NCBI GenBank assembly: GCA_032123435.1
Contig: JAQBFJ010000035.1
Location: forward strand, 1 to 25,615
Source: JAQBFJ01 sp032123435
GTDB lineage: Bacteria; Verrucomicrobiota; Kiritimatiellia; UBA8416; JAQBFJ01
Direction: 5' to 3'
Length of the DNA stretch: 25,615 bases
Position numbers and translations under genes: made by a program. The notes beneath the pieces are model-generated. The model saw only the letters and a list, made by a program, of their open reading frames with translations. It was not told the DNA's origin and did no database searches. Below are positions 1-7,310 of this stretch, piece by piece. Within the stretch, counting starts at the first letter, position 1. Each line of letters begins with the position of its first letter.

Positions 1-2
1 CT

Positions 3-1976
3 AATACCATTCGCGGCCTGTCCATAGACGCGGTCCAGCGCGCTAATTCCGGCCATCCGGGCATGCCGCTCGGCATGGCGGATGTTTCTTCGGTTCTTTT
101 CCTGAAGTATCTTGAACTATGCTCATCAACTCCTGCATGGCCGAACAGGGATCGTTTCGTTCTATCGGCAGGTCATGGCTCCGTACTGCTTTACAGTCTT
201 CTGCATATGTCTGGTTACGATCTTCCGATTGTTCAGCTTCAACAGTTCAGACAGCTTGACAGTCTGACGCCCGGCCATCCGGAATTCGGACACACGCCCG
301 GAGTGGAAACAACAACAGGGCCGCTGGGACAAGGATGCGGCAACGCCGTGGGCATGGCCCTCACAGAACGAATACTTGCAGAACGGTTCAACACACCGGA
401 TTTTAAAATGATAGATCATTACACTTATGCTATCGCCGGTGATGGCGATTTAATGGAAGGTATCAGTCACGAAGCATTTTCTCTGGCCGGTCATCTTGGT
501 TTGAACAAATTAATCGTTTTTTATGACAGCAATAATATCACGATAGAAGGTTCTACCAGCCTGGCTTGTTCCGATAATGTGAAGAAACGCTTTCAGGGTT
601 ATAATTGGAATGTTCTCGAAACTGATGCCCACAATTTCGACGAAATTGAAAAGGCAACCCGAAAAGCGCGGCGTGAAAAGACGCGGCCCACATTGATTAT
701 TTGTCACTCCCACATAGGTCACGGCAGTCCCCATAAAGCTGATTCCGCATCTGCGCACGGTGAACCTCTTGGGGTCGATGAAGTAAAGGCGACAAAGCGG
801 AATCTCGGCCTGCCTGAAAACGAGGAATTTTACGTTCATTCGACCGCGGCCCGACTATTTCAGGAACGTATTGCCCAAATGAAGCGCAAGGTGTCTGCAT
901 GGGAAAGAAAATTCCGGAAATACACCCAATTGAATCCTGAAAAAGCGGAATTATGGAAAATGTTTTTTGAGGATATAATACCCGCTGATCTCATAAACGT
1001 TTTGCCGTCCTTTGATCCCGCCAAGCCGGTCGCCACTCGTGCTGCCTCAGGCATGATTATTCAGGCTCTTGCACAGGCTTTGCCTCAACTGGTAGGCGGT
1101 TCAGCCGATCTGGCGCCAAGCACCAAAACCCTCATAAAAAACACCACTTCAATCGGGCCGGGATCATTTGCCGGACGTAATCTGCATTTCGGCATACGTG
1201 AACACGCAATGGGTGCTATCATGAATGGTATTGCTCTTCATGGTGGACTCCATGTTTTCGGCGCTACGTTTTTTGTGTTCGTTGATTATCTTCGTCCGTC
1301 TTTACGTCTCGCAGCCCTGATGAATCTTCCTGTCGTTTACGTTTTCACACATGACAGTTTTTACGTAGGCGAGGATGGTCCAACTCATGAGCCGGTTGAA
1401 CAGCTTGCGAGTTTGCGCTGTATGCCCAACGTCACGATCATTCGTCCGTCTGATCCCACTGAAACAGTGGCGGCCTGGATTGCCGCGCTGAAAAACAAGA
1501 CAGGGCCGACGGTTCTTTTGCTTACACGTCAGAATCTTGATATTATAGACCGCTCCCAATTTCCATCAGCCGATAATCTTGAAAAAGGCGCTTATGTTTT
1601 GTGGCAAAGCGGCGATAATGTACCGGAGCTTACACTGCTGGCTTCGGGTTCTGAAGTGGGTTTGGCCATGAAGGCTGCTGTAAGACTTGCTTCCGAAATA
1701 AATGTTCGAGTCGTGAGCATGCCTTCCTGGGAGTTGTTTGATAAACAGTCTTCCGAATATCGCGCAAGTGTTATTCCCTGCGACTGTAAAGTCAAAATAT
1801 CCATTGAAGCCGGAGTATCCATGGGTTGGGAAAAATACATTGGCTGCAGTGGAGTTTCTATTTCATTAAATCATTTCGGCAAATCTGCCCCCTACAAGGA
1901 GCTTGAAAAACTCTTTGGTTTTACAGTTGATAACGTTATATCCACTGCGCGTGCGCAACTGCAAAAATGTTCATAA
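3..1976 (+). CDS. tkt: Transketolase, 5'-truncated by the window edge
   Basis: Transketolase is a thiamine-diphosphate enzyme that moves two-carbon ketol units in the non-oxidative pentose phosphate pathway. The frame is open from base 3, well before the first ATG at 63. The residues before that ATG (NTIRGLSIDAVQRANSGHPG) are the conserved family N-terminus, so only about 8-10 residues plus the start lie outside the window. About 657 residues are visible against roughly 660-670 for full-length enzymes. Visible landmarks in order are SGHPG, AGHGS, GHTPGVE with GPLGQG, the ThDP/metal motif GDGDLMEG...NN, GHGSPHK, the cofactor-activating Glu in GIREHAMG, and DGPTHEPVEQL. The C-terminal domain is complete. 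The gene lies on the left side of the origin and is T/C-rich on its coding strand. It is followed by 85 bp before murA. Confidence 0.97.
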   Translation, partial: NTIRGLSIDAVQRANSGHPGMPLGMADVSSVLFLKYLELCSSTPAWPNRDRFVLSAGHGSVLLYSLLHMSGYDLPIVQLQQFRQLDSLTPGHPEFGHTPGVETTTGPLGQGCGNAVGMALTERILAERFNTPDFKMIDHYTYAIAGDGDLMEGISHEAFSLAGHLGLNKLIVFYDSNNITIEGSTSLACSDNVKKRFQGYNWNVLETDAHNFDEIEKATRKARREKTRPTLIICHSHIGHGSPHKADSASAHGEPLGVDEVKATKRNLGLPENEEFYVHSTAARLFQERIAQMKRKVSAWERKFRKYTQLNPEKAELWKMFFEDIIPADLINVLPSFDPAKPVATRAASGMIIQALAQALPQLVGGSADLAPSTKTLIKNTTSIGPGSFAGRNLHFGIREHAMGAIMNGIALHGGLHVFGATFFVFVDYLRPSLRLAALMNLPVVYVFTHDSFYVGEDGPTHEPVEQLASLRCMPNVTIIRPSDPTETVAAWIAALKNKTGPTVLLLTRQNLDIIDRSQFPSADNLEKGAYVLWQSGDNVPELTLLASGSEVGLAMKAAVRLASEINVRVVSMPSWELFDKQSSEYRASVIPCDCKVKISIEAGVSMGWEKYIGCSGVSISLNHFGKSAPYKELEKLFGFTVDNVISTARAQLQKCS

Positions 1977-2061
1977 CATATCAGCACGGTTTTATCCGTA
2001 TATGATGTTCTTTTGAGTTTCGTATTGCGTTTTAGTTCATTAGGCGCTATTCAATTTTAAT

Positions 2062-3339
2062 ATGGCTCGATTTATTATTCATGGCGGCAAGAGTATTTCC
2101 GGAAAGCATCATGTTCCGGGCAATAAGAACGCGGCTTTGCCCATGTTGGCTGCCTGTGTGCTTACCGAGGAGCCTGTAACACTGTATAACCTTCCTTTGA
2201 TAGAAGATGTCCACACCATGCTCAGTATTCTGGCCGATCTAGGTGTAGACGTCGATCTGCATGGCCATACGGTTACCTTGCGCGCCGCTAATATTAAAAA
2301 AACAAAACTTAATGCCAAACTATGCGGTAAGGTTCGTTCATCCATTCTTTTTGCCGGACCAATGGCCGCCCGGTTCGGGCGCGTATCGCTTCCGTCGCCG
2401 GGTGGTGATGTAATCGGAAGGCGTCGTCTGGATACTCATTTTGACGGTTTGCGTATGCTGGGTCTTAAATTATCCGCAACTGATCCTTATTGTTTTCGTC
2501 GACAAAATTTCCGTGCGGCACGTATTCTTCTTGACGAGGCCAGTGTTACAGCTACTGAAAACATTTTAATGGCCGCGGTTCTGGCAAAAGGTGAAACCAC
2601 CATTTTCAATGCCGCCTGCGAACCACATGTTCAGCATCTCGCTGTTCTCCTGAATAAGATGGGTGCCGACATAACCGGTATAGGTACTAATTATCTCAAA
2701 GTTCAGGGAGTAGACCGGCTCGGAGGGGTAAAACATCATATACCTGGCGACTATATTGACGCTGTCAGTTTCATGTCTGCCGCGGTTCTCACGGGCGGCC
2801 GGCTTCAAATTACAGGAGCGCCGCTTGACCAATTTGATGTAATAGCCCGACCATTATGTAAACTCGGGATAAAGTGGTCGGCAAAGGGCCAGCTTCTGCA
2901 TGTACCGGTTCGTCAGTCATTACGGGTTCAGGACGATTTTGGCGGTGCTATTCCCAAGATTGAAGACGGTATTTGGCCCAATTTTCCTTCGGATCTCATG
3001 AGTGTCGCCATTGTGCTCGCAACTCAGGCGAGCGGCACTATCCTGTTTTTTGAAAAGCTGTTTGAAAGCCGCCTCTATTTTGCCGATCGATTAATTGAAA
3101 TGGGCGCCCGCATAATTCAATGCGATCCGCATCGTGTCGTGGTTTCCGGCCCTTCTTCCCTGCGTGGAATCCACATGGCCAGTCCTGATATACGTGCCGG
3201 TATGGCCTTATTGCTTGCCGCGCTTTCGGCTTCTGGAAAGAGCGTGATAAATAACGCCGAAAGTATTGATCGCGGTTACGAACATATAGATAAGAAATTG
3301 CGTAAACTCGGCGCAGATATTATACGTACAAAAAATTAA
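2062..3339 (+). CDS. murA: UDP-N-acetylglucosamine 1-carboxyvinyltransferase with Asp at the catalytic Cys position
   Basis: MurA catalyses the first committed step of peptidoglycan synthesis, transferring enolpyruvate from PEP to UDP-GlcNAc in the cytoplasm. The 425-residue length is normal. Conserved landmarks are NKNAALP (K22, N23), SRG-like KVRSSIL near 90-96, FPSDL with the general-base Asp at 311, and DIRAG with Arg378. At the active-site loop, where E. coli has GGCTIGARP, this protein reads GGDVIGRRR, so the Cys is Asp116 (codon 2407-2409). Asp at this position is known from Chlamydia, Mycobacterium and Borrelia MurA and prevents alkylation by fosfomycin. No clear Shine-Dalgarno precedes the ATG (tcaattttaatATG). 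The alternative family, EPSP synthase, is excluded by these motifs and by the length. Confidence 0.96.
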   Translation: MARFIIHGGKSISGKHHVPGNKNAALPMLAACVLTEEPVTLYNLPLIEDVHTMLSILADLGVDVDLHGHTVTLRAANIKKTKLNAKLCGKVRSSILFAGPMAARFGRVSLPSPGGDVIGRRRLDTHFDGLRMLGLKLSATDPYCFRRQNFRAARILLDEASVTATENILMAAVLAKGETTIFNAACEPHVQHLAVLLNKMGADITGIGTNYLKVQGVDRLGGVKHHIPGDYIDAVSFMSAAVLTGGRLQITGAPLDQFDVIARPLCKLGIKWSAKGQLLHVPVRQSLRVQDDFGGAIPKIEDGIWPNFPSDLMSVAIVLATQASGTILFFEKLFESRLYFADRLIEMGARIIQCDPHRVVVSGPSSLRGIHMASPDIRAGMALLLAALSASGKSVINNAESIDRGYEHIDKKLRKLGADIIRTKN

Positions 3340-3382
3340 CAGGCGCCCTGACCCGCTTATTTCACGAGTTCAGGTCAATCAA

Positions 3383-3446
3383 GGCCAAGGCATTGAGGAT
3401 GAAGCTGTATGAATATACCGCGAATCCTCAATAACGCCGGCCTTGG
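3383..3446 (+). other. Imperfect inverted repeat downstream of murA
   Basis: The left arm ggccaaggc/attgaggat (3383-3400) pairs with atcctcaat/aac/gc/cggccttgg (3424-3446). The outer CCAAGG/CCTTGG and inner ATTGAGGAT/ATCCTCAAT blocks match, and a small bulge interrupts the right arm. It could fold in a transcript running out of murA. No T-run follows, so it is not an obvious Rho-independent terminator. Confidence 0.45.
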
Positions 3447-3620
3447 CAGGCATGGGCTTGCCTTTGGTGAAGAATTGCATGCATCTTTTCTTTCATGGAA
3501 CCATATTACAAACTGTATTTGTCAAATAATCTTCAGCTGCTGTACTGTACAAAGCCCTTGTTTTACAACTTCTTGTTCCTCACGCATGCGATTCTTAATG
3601 AAATACGCGGGCTGAAAGCA

Positions 3621-3653
3621 AACATCCCCTTAACCTGAAGTTAAGGGGATGTT
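3621..3653. terminator. Perfect 14-bp hairpin, likely bidirectional terminator
   Basis: The 14-nt arm aacatccccttaac (3621-3634) is perfectly complementary to gttaaggggatgtt (3640-3653) across a 5-nt loop (ctgaa). It lies between two convergent genes, where a shared terminator is expected. There is no long U-tract on either side: the arm ends themselves supply a short T or A stretch, with ttactgt after it on + and ttgcttt after it on -. Termination is therefore inferred from geometry and context. Confidence 0.6.
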
Positions 3654-3697
3654 ACTGTATCCGGCATTTATTTCACATACCGGCTGAACTACTTCAT

Positions 3698-4282
3698 TTA
3701 CTCTTCCGGCGTTTCAACATTTTCTTTATGCCCACGCTGTTGCTGCTTCTTTCCTTTTTTCTGATTATCTTTTCCTTTGCCACGCTGGCGCATTAGCTTG
3801 TGTATTTTTTCAAGCTGTTCCGAAGTCAGTGTCTGCTTCAGTAATATAATACGCTTCACCTGTAAGCAGGCCAGCTCCGTTCTAATATCGCCCATCTTTC
3901 TGACTACCGACAGCAACGCCTTTTCGTTTACATCGTTATCTGTCATCAATTTCGCCTGCTCAAGCGCTAAGCGTTCCAGGTCCGCGCGCAATGTTATTTC
4001 CAGTTCTTTCAGGTTGAATATTGATTCTTTTATATTCTCAATTTGTTCTTCCGTAATCCCAAGTTCTTCGACAAGTTTTGGATTTTTGATTATTCGTTCC
4101 AGCATTTGTCCCCTGTCTTCCATACCTTTGCCCGGTCTTTGCTGTTCTCTATTCTGATTCGCAAATTTACCGTCGCGTTGCGAGGACCCGTGATCTCGCT
4201 GTTGATTCATGGGCTGTGCTGTCGCACAGCTTATTGCTATTAATACCGATCCTGCTGTTATGGCCATCTGTTTTACTGTCAT
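3698..4282 (-). CDS. Spy/CpxP-like exported LTxxQ-motif protein
   Basis: A 194-residue exported protein. The N-terminus has a short signal sequence ending near ATAQ (about residue 22). An AISC tetrad (Cys19) could instead be a lipobox. A polar Gln/Arg/Lys-rich stretch follows, then a helical core of about residues 58-165. The core carries two family-type motifs, LGITEEQIENI (about 74-84) and LTSEQLEKI (152-160). A very basic low-complexity tail ends the protein. Known relatives are Spy (ATP-independent periplasmic chaperone), CpxP (stress feedback) and CnrX/ZraP-like metal-responsive proteins; this sequence does not decide between them. An AGGAG-type ribosome site lies about 9 bp before the ATG. 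The gene converges on murA and runs in the same direction as the upstream peptidase gene, 139 bp away, so it may have its own promoter. Confidence 0.72.
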   Translation of the reverse strand: MTVKQMAITAGSVLIAISCATAQPMNQQRDHGSSQRDGKFANQNREQQRPGKGMEDRGQMLERIIKNPKLVEELGITEEQIENIKESIFNLKELEITLRADLERLALEQAKLMTDNDVNEKALLSVVRKMGDIRTELACLQVKRIILLKQTLTSEQLEKIHKLMRQRGKGKDNQKKGKKQQQRGHKENVETPEE

Positions 4283-4421
4283 TTCCCTGCTCCTTTCATT
4301 TTGTACTGTTTTTTATCGTGCCACATAGATACAACGAGCAAGCGTTTTGGTTTATTGCAGGGGGGATCGGTTTTTTTTGCCAATAACAGCCTTTGATCAG
4401 AAAAAACCATTGTTTTCCGGG

Positions 4422-5528
4422 CTATATTTCAAATCTTTTCTCGCACGGCACTAAATATCGCCACCCGCCCGGTGTCACAATTATGGTGTCTTCTATTCTA
4501 ACACCGCCTATTTCCGGATAATAAAGGCCTGGTTCTATTGTTATCACATGTCCGCTTTGTAATCTTTGTTTATTACCTTTGCTGACGCCCGGTGCTTCAT
4601 GAATTGCCAATCCTACCCCGTGACCTGTTCCATGAAAGAATCCTTCTGGTCTTCCGTCCTTTTCCTGTGTTATGAAACCGCGTTGTGCTATTTCATCAAA
4701 TGCCGCCTGGTGAATTGTTTTGTAACACACTCCTGGTTTTACGCGTGTTAAAGCCGCGTTGTATGCGGCTTTAACCGCGTAATACATGTTTTTTATTTCC
4801 GGTGATGCTTTTCCTCTTACAACTGTTCTTGTTATATCACCCCAATAACCATGTTCCATATGACGCGGAAAAATATCCAGGACTATTGGTTCATTCGCAT
4901 ACAGCGGACCATATCCAGGCTCATGAGGATCCGCGGCCTGCTTTCCGCACGCTACAACAACTTCTTTTCCACTGCATTTATGATCAAGAAGTATTCTCAT
5001 TATTGCAAATCGGATGGATTCAGAAGTCATAATTTTTTTCTGAAACAGCAGGTGTCCGTCTGATGTTATAGTGGTATGTGCTATCATTGATATGGCCGAT
5101 CGCATTGCAATTACCGCCGCCTGCTGGGTTTCCCGCATTTTACGGATTTCATCTGTTGTTTTTCTTTCACGTTTCACAAAAGGAGCCGTTTTCAGAATTT
5201 GTACCTTGACTCCACCTTTTTGGAGAATACATGCCAGATCGTAAGGAAACCCGCCGCAAACGCTTACTTTTTTTATCTTTTCATTCCGCAACAACTGCAG
5301 AACCGGATGTTTTTTACCCGTTGCTCTGAGCAGTTCTGCAGTTGATATCTTGGTGTTTTTTGCACTACGTATAGCTCTTCCATATTCAAGCTTTGGAACG
5401 ATAAGTACCCTTTTCTCCTTATTATAAAGCAAAACAAGGCCACCCAATGTTTCAAAATCCGTTACATATCTGATATCCGTTTGCGCGTTTGGTCCCGCAA
5501 GCAACATGTTTTCTTCTTCTTTTTTCAT
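4422..5528 (-). CDS. M24-family metallopeptidase (Xaa-Pro aminopeptidase/dipeptidase type)
   Basis: A 368-residue cytoplasmic M24 (pita-bread fold) peptidase that probably releases N-terminal residues next to proline. The N-terminal creatinase-like domain covers about 1-125 and the catalytic domain about 128-360. The five metal ligands are present: Asp218 (VLDIFPRH), Asp231 (GDITRT), His303 (HGTGHGVGL), Glu332 (TIEPGLY) and Glu346 (VRIEDT). The spacing between the two Asp ligands is 13 residues instead of the common 11, with a DIFPR sequence in the insertion. I have seen this variant in Xaa-Pro peptidase-like M24 proteins but cannot verify it here. The ATG at 5528 follows an aggaaaaag ribosome site; a second Met at residue 8 is less well placed. 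The gene is divergent from dnaA. Methionine aminopeptidase is unlikely because of the extra N-terminal domain. Confidence 0.88.
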   Translation of the reverse strand: MKKEEENMLLAGPNAQTDIRYVTDFETLGGLVLLYNKEKRVLIVPKLEYGRAIRSAKNTKISTAELLRATGKKHPVLQLLRNEKIKKVSVCGGFPYDLACILQKGGVKVQILKTAPFVKRERKTTDEIRKMRETQQAAVIAMRSAISMIAHTTITSDGHLLFQKKIMTSESIRFAIMRILLDHKCSGKEVVVACGKQAADPHEPGYGPLYANEPIVLDIFPRHMEHGYWGDITRTVVRGKASPEIKNMYYAVKAAYNAALTRVKPGVCYKTIHQAAFDEIAQRGFITQEKDGRPEGFFHGTGHGVGLAIHEAPGVSKGNKQRLQSGHVITIEPGLYYPEIGGVRIEDTIIVTPGGWRYLVPCEKRFEI

Positions 5529-5633
5529 GATCTTTTTCCTGAAAGCAAATTTTTGATGACATCTTCTATCATGAAGGCGCTCTTAGCTTCAATTCTTTTC
5601 TTACGTCTCTATTTTTTTATTTTGATAATATCT

Positions 5634-5642
5634 TGTTAATAA
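5634..5642 (-). promoter_or_regulatory. Candidate DnaA box upstream of dnaA (TTATTAACA)
   Basis: Read on the - strand this is TTATTAACA, one mismatch (position 6, C to A) from TTATNCACA. It sits in an AT-rich stretch 111 bp before the dnaA start. The enclosing 13-mer tgttaataacctg (5634-5646) recurs exactly at 7108-7120 just after dnaA, so the same site flanks both ends of the gene. Likely roles are autoregulation of dnaA or part of a bipartite origin. Confidence 0.5.
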
Positions 5643-5752
5643 CCTGTCGATATGTTTCTGTTCTTTTTCCTTGTCTTTAACGCGCTGATATTGTGGACTG
5701 TTCTTTTCCGCGATCCGTTGAACTTGGAAAATTGTATTCATGGAGATATTCG

Positions 5753-7102
5753 GTGAATAGCCCCAATGTAACAGAGCTTTGGAACAAGGTGTGTAAACAT
5801 CTGGAAAAACTTCTTCATCCGGATGTTTATTCCCGCTGGATAGCCGTAATTAATCCCCGCGAACTTTCGGACAGTACAATTACTCTCAGCGTAGATAACG
5901 ACTTCTATCAGACATGGCTTGAAGAAAATTATCTATCGCTTATCCAGGATGCGTTGGCGACTATTAATGAAAAGCCTCTTAAAGTTATTTTTACCATTTT
6001 ACCTTCACAGAAGCAGCCGGTATCTGCTCCGCCGAAAAAAACTATTCGTGAACGTTTAACACAGCGTTCTCTTGCCAAGCCGATATTAAATCCAAAATTT
6101 ATTTTCGACGAATTTATTGTTGGCCCCTCAAACAGCTTTGCGCATGCCGCGTCGCTTGCCGTTGCGCAGGCACCGGCGCGGGCATATAATCCGTTCTTTA
6201 TTTATGGTGGTGTCGGGCTTGGGAAAACCCATCTCATGCAGGCCATTGGTCATCATGTATTGGCCACATCACGCGCTTCTGTGTGTTACTTATCTTCGGA
6301 AGCGCTTCTTAATGAGTATATTGAAGCCCTGACGAATCGAAACCTTGTTCAATTCAGAAAAAAATATCGTACAACTGATTTACTCCTGATAGACGATATT
6401 CATTTTCTCGCAAGCAAGAATCAACTTCAGGAAGAATTTTTCCACACCTTCAATGCGCTCTTTGACGCACACAAACAAATTGTTATGACCAGTGATCGTC
6501 CTGCCAACGAGATTGCCGGACTGGAACAGCGGCTTGTCTCACGTTTTGAGTGGGGGCTTGTTACGGAACTTGAACCACCGGATCTTGAAACGCGTATAGC
6601 CATATTGCGTCACAAACAGCAACAGATGAAGATCGCTCTGCCAAACGACATTATTCTCTTTATCGCCGAAAATGTTTGTTCAAACATCAGGCGCCTTGAA
6701 GGCGCCCTGGTGCGAGTGGTATCCTTTGCGTCATTGACCGGGCAGGCTCTTTCGGTTGACGCGATTAGACGTCTGCTTCGTGATACTCTGGAAAAGGAAA
6801 AGAAAGCCGATTTATGCTTCAGCTCCATACAGAAAGTGGTGGCAAACCATTTCGATATTCGCCTGGCCGACATGACTAGTAAGAGAAGGTTTCGCGGCAT
6901 TGCCGTGCCACGCCAGGTAGCTATGTATCTTTGCCGCCAATTTACACGATCATCATTACTTGATATTGCTAACGCATTTTGCAAGACTCACGCAACCGTT
7001 TTGCACGCGTGCAAGACGATAGAAAGTCGCGCGCATGTGGATAAAGCTCTGCAAAATGATATTCAGCAGATAACGGAAAAATTAGCAGTGAATTCTGATT
7101 AA
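5753..7102 (+). CDS. dnaA: Chromosomal replication initiator DnaA (GTG start)
   Basis: DnaA is the AAA+ initiator that binds DnaA boxes at oriC, oligomerises with ATP and melts the duplex. The reading frame is open from 5693, but I choose the GTG at 5753. It has GGAG seven bases upstream, and translation from it (VNSPNVTELWNKV...) begins where DnaA domain I normally begins, giving 449 residues. In this numbering Walker A is GGVGLGKTH (about 152-160) and Walker B is LLLIDDIHFL (about 210-219). Domain IV holds SKRRFRGIAVPRQVAMYL and the recognition helix. The usual signature GGRDHTTVLHA reads CKTHATVLHA here: one residue shorter in the turn, with Asp to Thr412 and Thr to Ala414, while His413, Thr415 and His418 remain. 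Candidate DnaA boxes flank the gene. By the skew it lies on the left replichore and is transcribed towards the origin. Confidence 0.95.
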   Translation: MNSPNVTELWNKVCKHLEKLLHPDVYSRWIAVINPRELSDSTITLSVDNDFYQTWLEENYLSLIQDALATINEKPLKVIFTILPSQKQPVSAPPKKTIRERLTQRSLAKPILNPKFIFDEFIVGPSNSFAHAASLAVAQAPARAYNPFFIYGGVGLGKTHLMQAIGHHVLATSRASVCYLSSEALLNEYIEALTNRNLVQFRKKYRTTDLLLIDDIHFLASKNQLQEEFFHTFNALFDAHKQIVMTSDRPANEIAGLEQRLVSRFEWGLVTELEPPDLETRIAILRHKQQQMKIALPNDIILFIAENVCSNIRRLEGALVRVVSFASLTGQALSVDAIRRLLRDTLEKEKKADLCFSSIQKVVANHFDIRLADMTSKRRFRGIAVPRQVAMYLCRQFTRSSLLDIANAFCKTHATVLHACKTIESRAHVDKALQNDIQQITEKLAVNSD

Positions 7103-7107
7103 ATAAC

Positions 7108-7116
7108 TGTTAATAA
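7108..7116 (-). promoter_or_regulatory. Candidate DnaA box (TTATTAACA)
   Basis: On the - strand this reads TTATTAACA, differing from TTATNCACA only at position 6. It is part of the 13-mer tgttaataacctg at 7108-7120, an exact copy of 5634-5646 upstream of dnaA. It begins six bases after the dnaA stop codon. Confidence 0.55.
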
Positions 7117-7141
7117 CCTGGTAATGATGATAAGTAGCGCT

Positions 7142-7150
7142 TTATCAACA
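7142..7150 (+). promoter_or_regulatory. Candidate DnaA box (TTATCAACA)
   Basis: TTATCAACA on the + strand has the same single position-6 change (C to A) as the TTATTAACA copies. The three best candidates therefore share TTAT(C/T)AACA. It is inverted relative to the 7108 copy and separated from it by 25 bp. Confidence 0.55.
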
Positions 7151-7192
7151 AGAACTATATTTGTTATATACAGAGATAATCGGCTTGTTTCT

Positions 7193-7201
7193 TGCTGATA
7201 A
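7193..7201 (-). promoter_or_regulatory. Weak candidate DnaA box (TTATCAGCA)
   Basis: Read on the - strand, TTATCAGCA differs from TTATNCACA at positions 6 and 7. It shares the position-6 A with the stronger boxes and lies between them and the AT-rich tract. It is listed because of location; alone it would not be called. Confidence 0.3.
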
Positions 7202-7236
7202 TTATAAGGTTTATGCAACATATAAGACTTGTGAAC

Positions 7237-7249
7237 CACTATAATAGTG
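7237..7249. promoter_or_regulatory. Palindrome CACTAT-A-ATAGTG overlapping a TATAAT box upstream of dnaN
   Basis: Six-base arms match perfectly around one central base. The palindrome contains TATAAT (7240-7245), a consensus -10 hexamer, 65 bp before the dnaN ATG. No good -35 hexamer is seen at the usual spacing. It could be an operator over the dnaN promoter or chance in AT-rich DNA. Confidence 0.35.
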
Positions 7250-7310
7250 ATATTTTTATTTATATATAAATTAGTATATTACTATTAATAAAAAATATCT
7301 GGAGAAAACT

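Larger units (their letters stand above)
3340..3697. other. 358-bp gap between convergent genes, no convincing gene
   Basis: This stretch separates murA (+) from the Spy-like gene (-). It holds two inverted repeats, listed separately. A 68-codon + strand frame (3409-3615) starts inside the left structure. It has cysteine-rich, unremarkable composition and no recognisable domain, so I do not call it. No tRNA or mobile-element ends were seen. Confidence 0.6.
7103..7310. other. Probable chromosomal origin of replication (oriC), dnaA-dnaN gap
   Basis: This 208-bp non-coding gap lies between dnaA and dnaN. It has candidate DnaA boxes at 7108-7116 and 7142-7150, a weaker one at 7193-7201, and a DNA-unwinding-type stretch at 7251-7300 in which 47 of 50 bases are A or T. 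Base skew changes across it regardless of gene strand. In sampled 60-base lines, 5161-5220 has T 24, A 13, C 15, G 8. By contrast 9121-9180 has A 21, T 11, G 16, C 12, and 25081-25140, inside a - strand gene, has A 24, T 6, G 16, C 14. That polarity fits bidirectional replication starting here. The exact functional limits, and whether 5529-5752 also takes part, cannot be read from sequence. Confidence 0.82.

Noticed and set aside
3409..3615. 68-codon + strand frame after murA
   Set aside because: No recognisable domain, odd Cys-rich composition, begins inside an inverted repeat; most likely chance.
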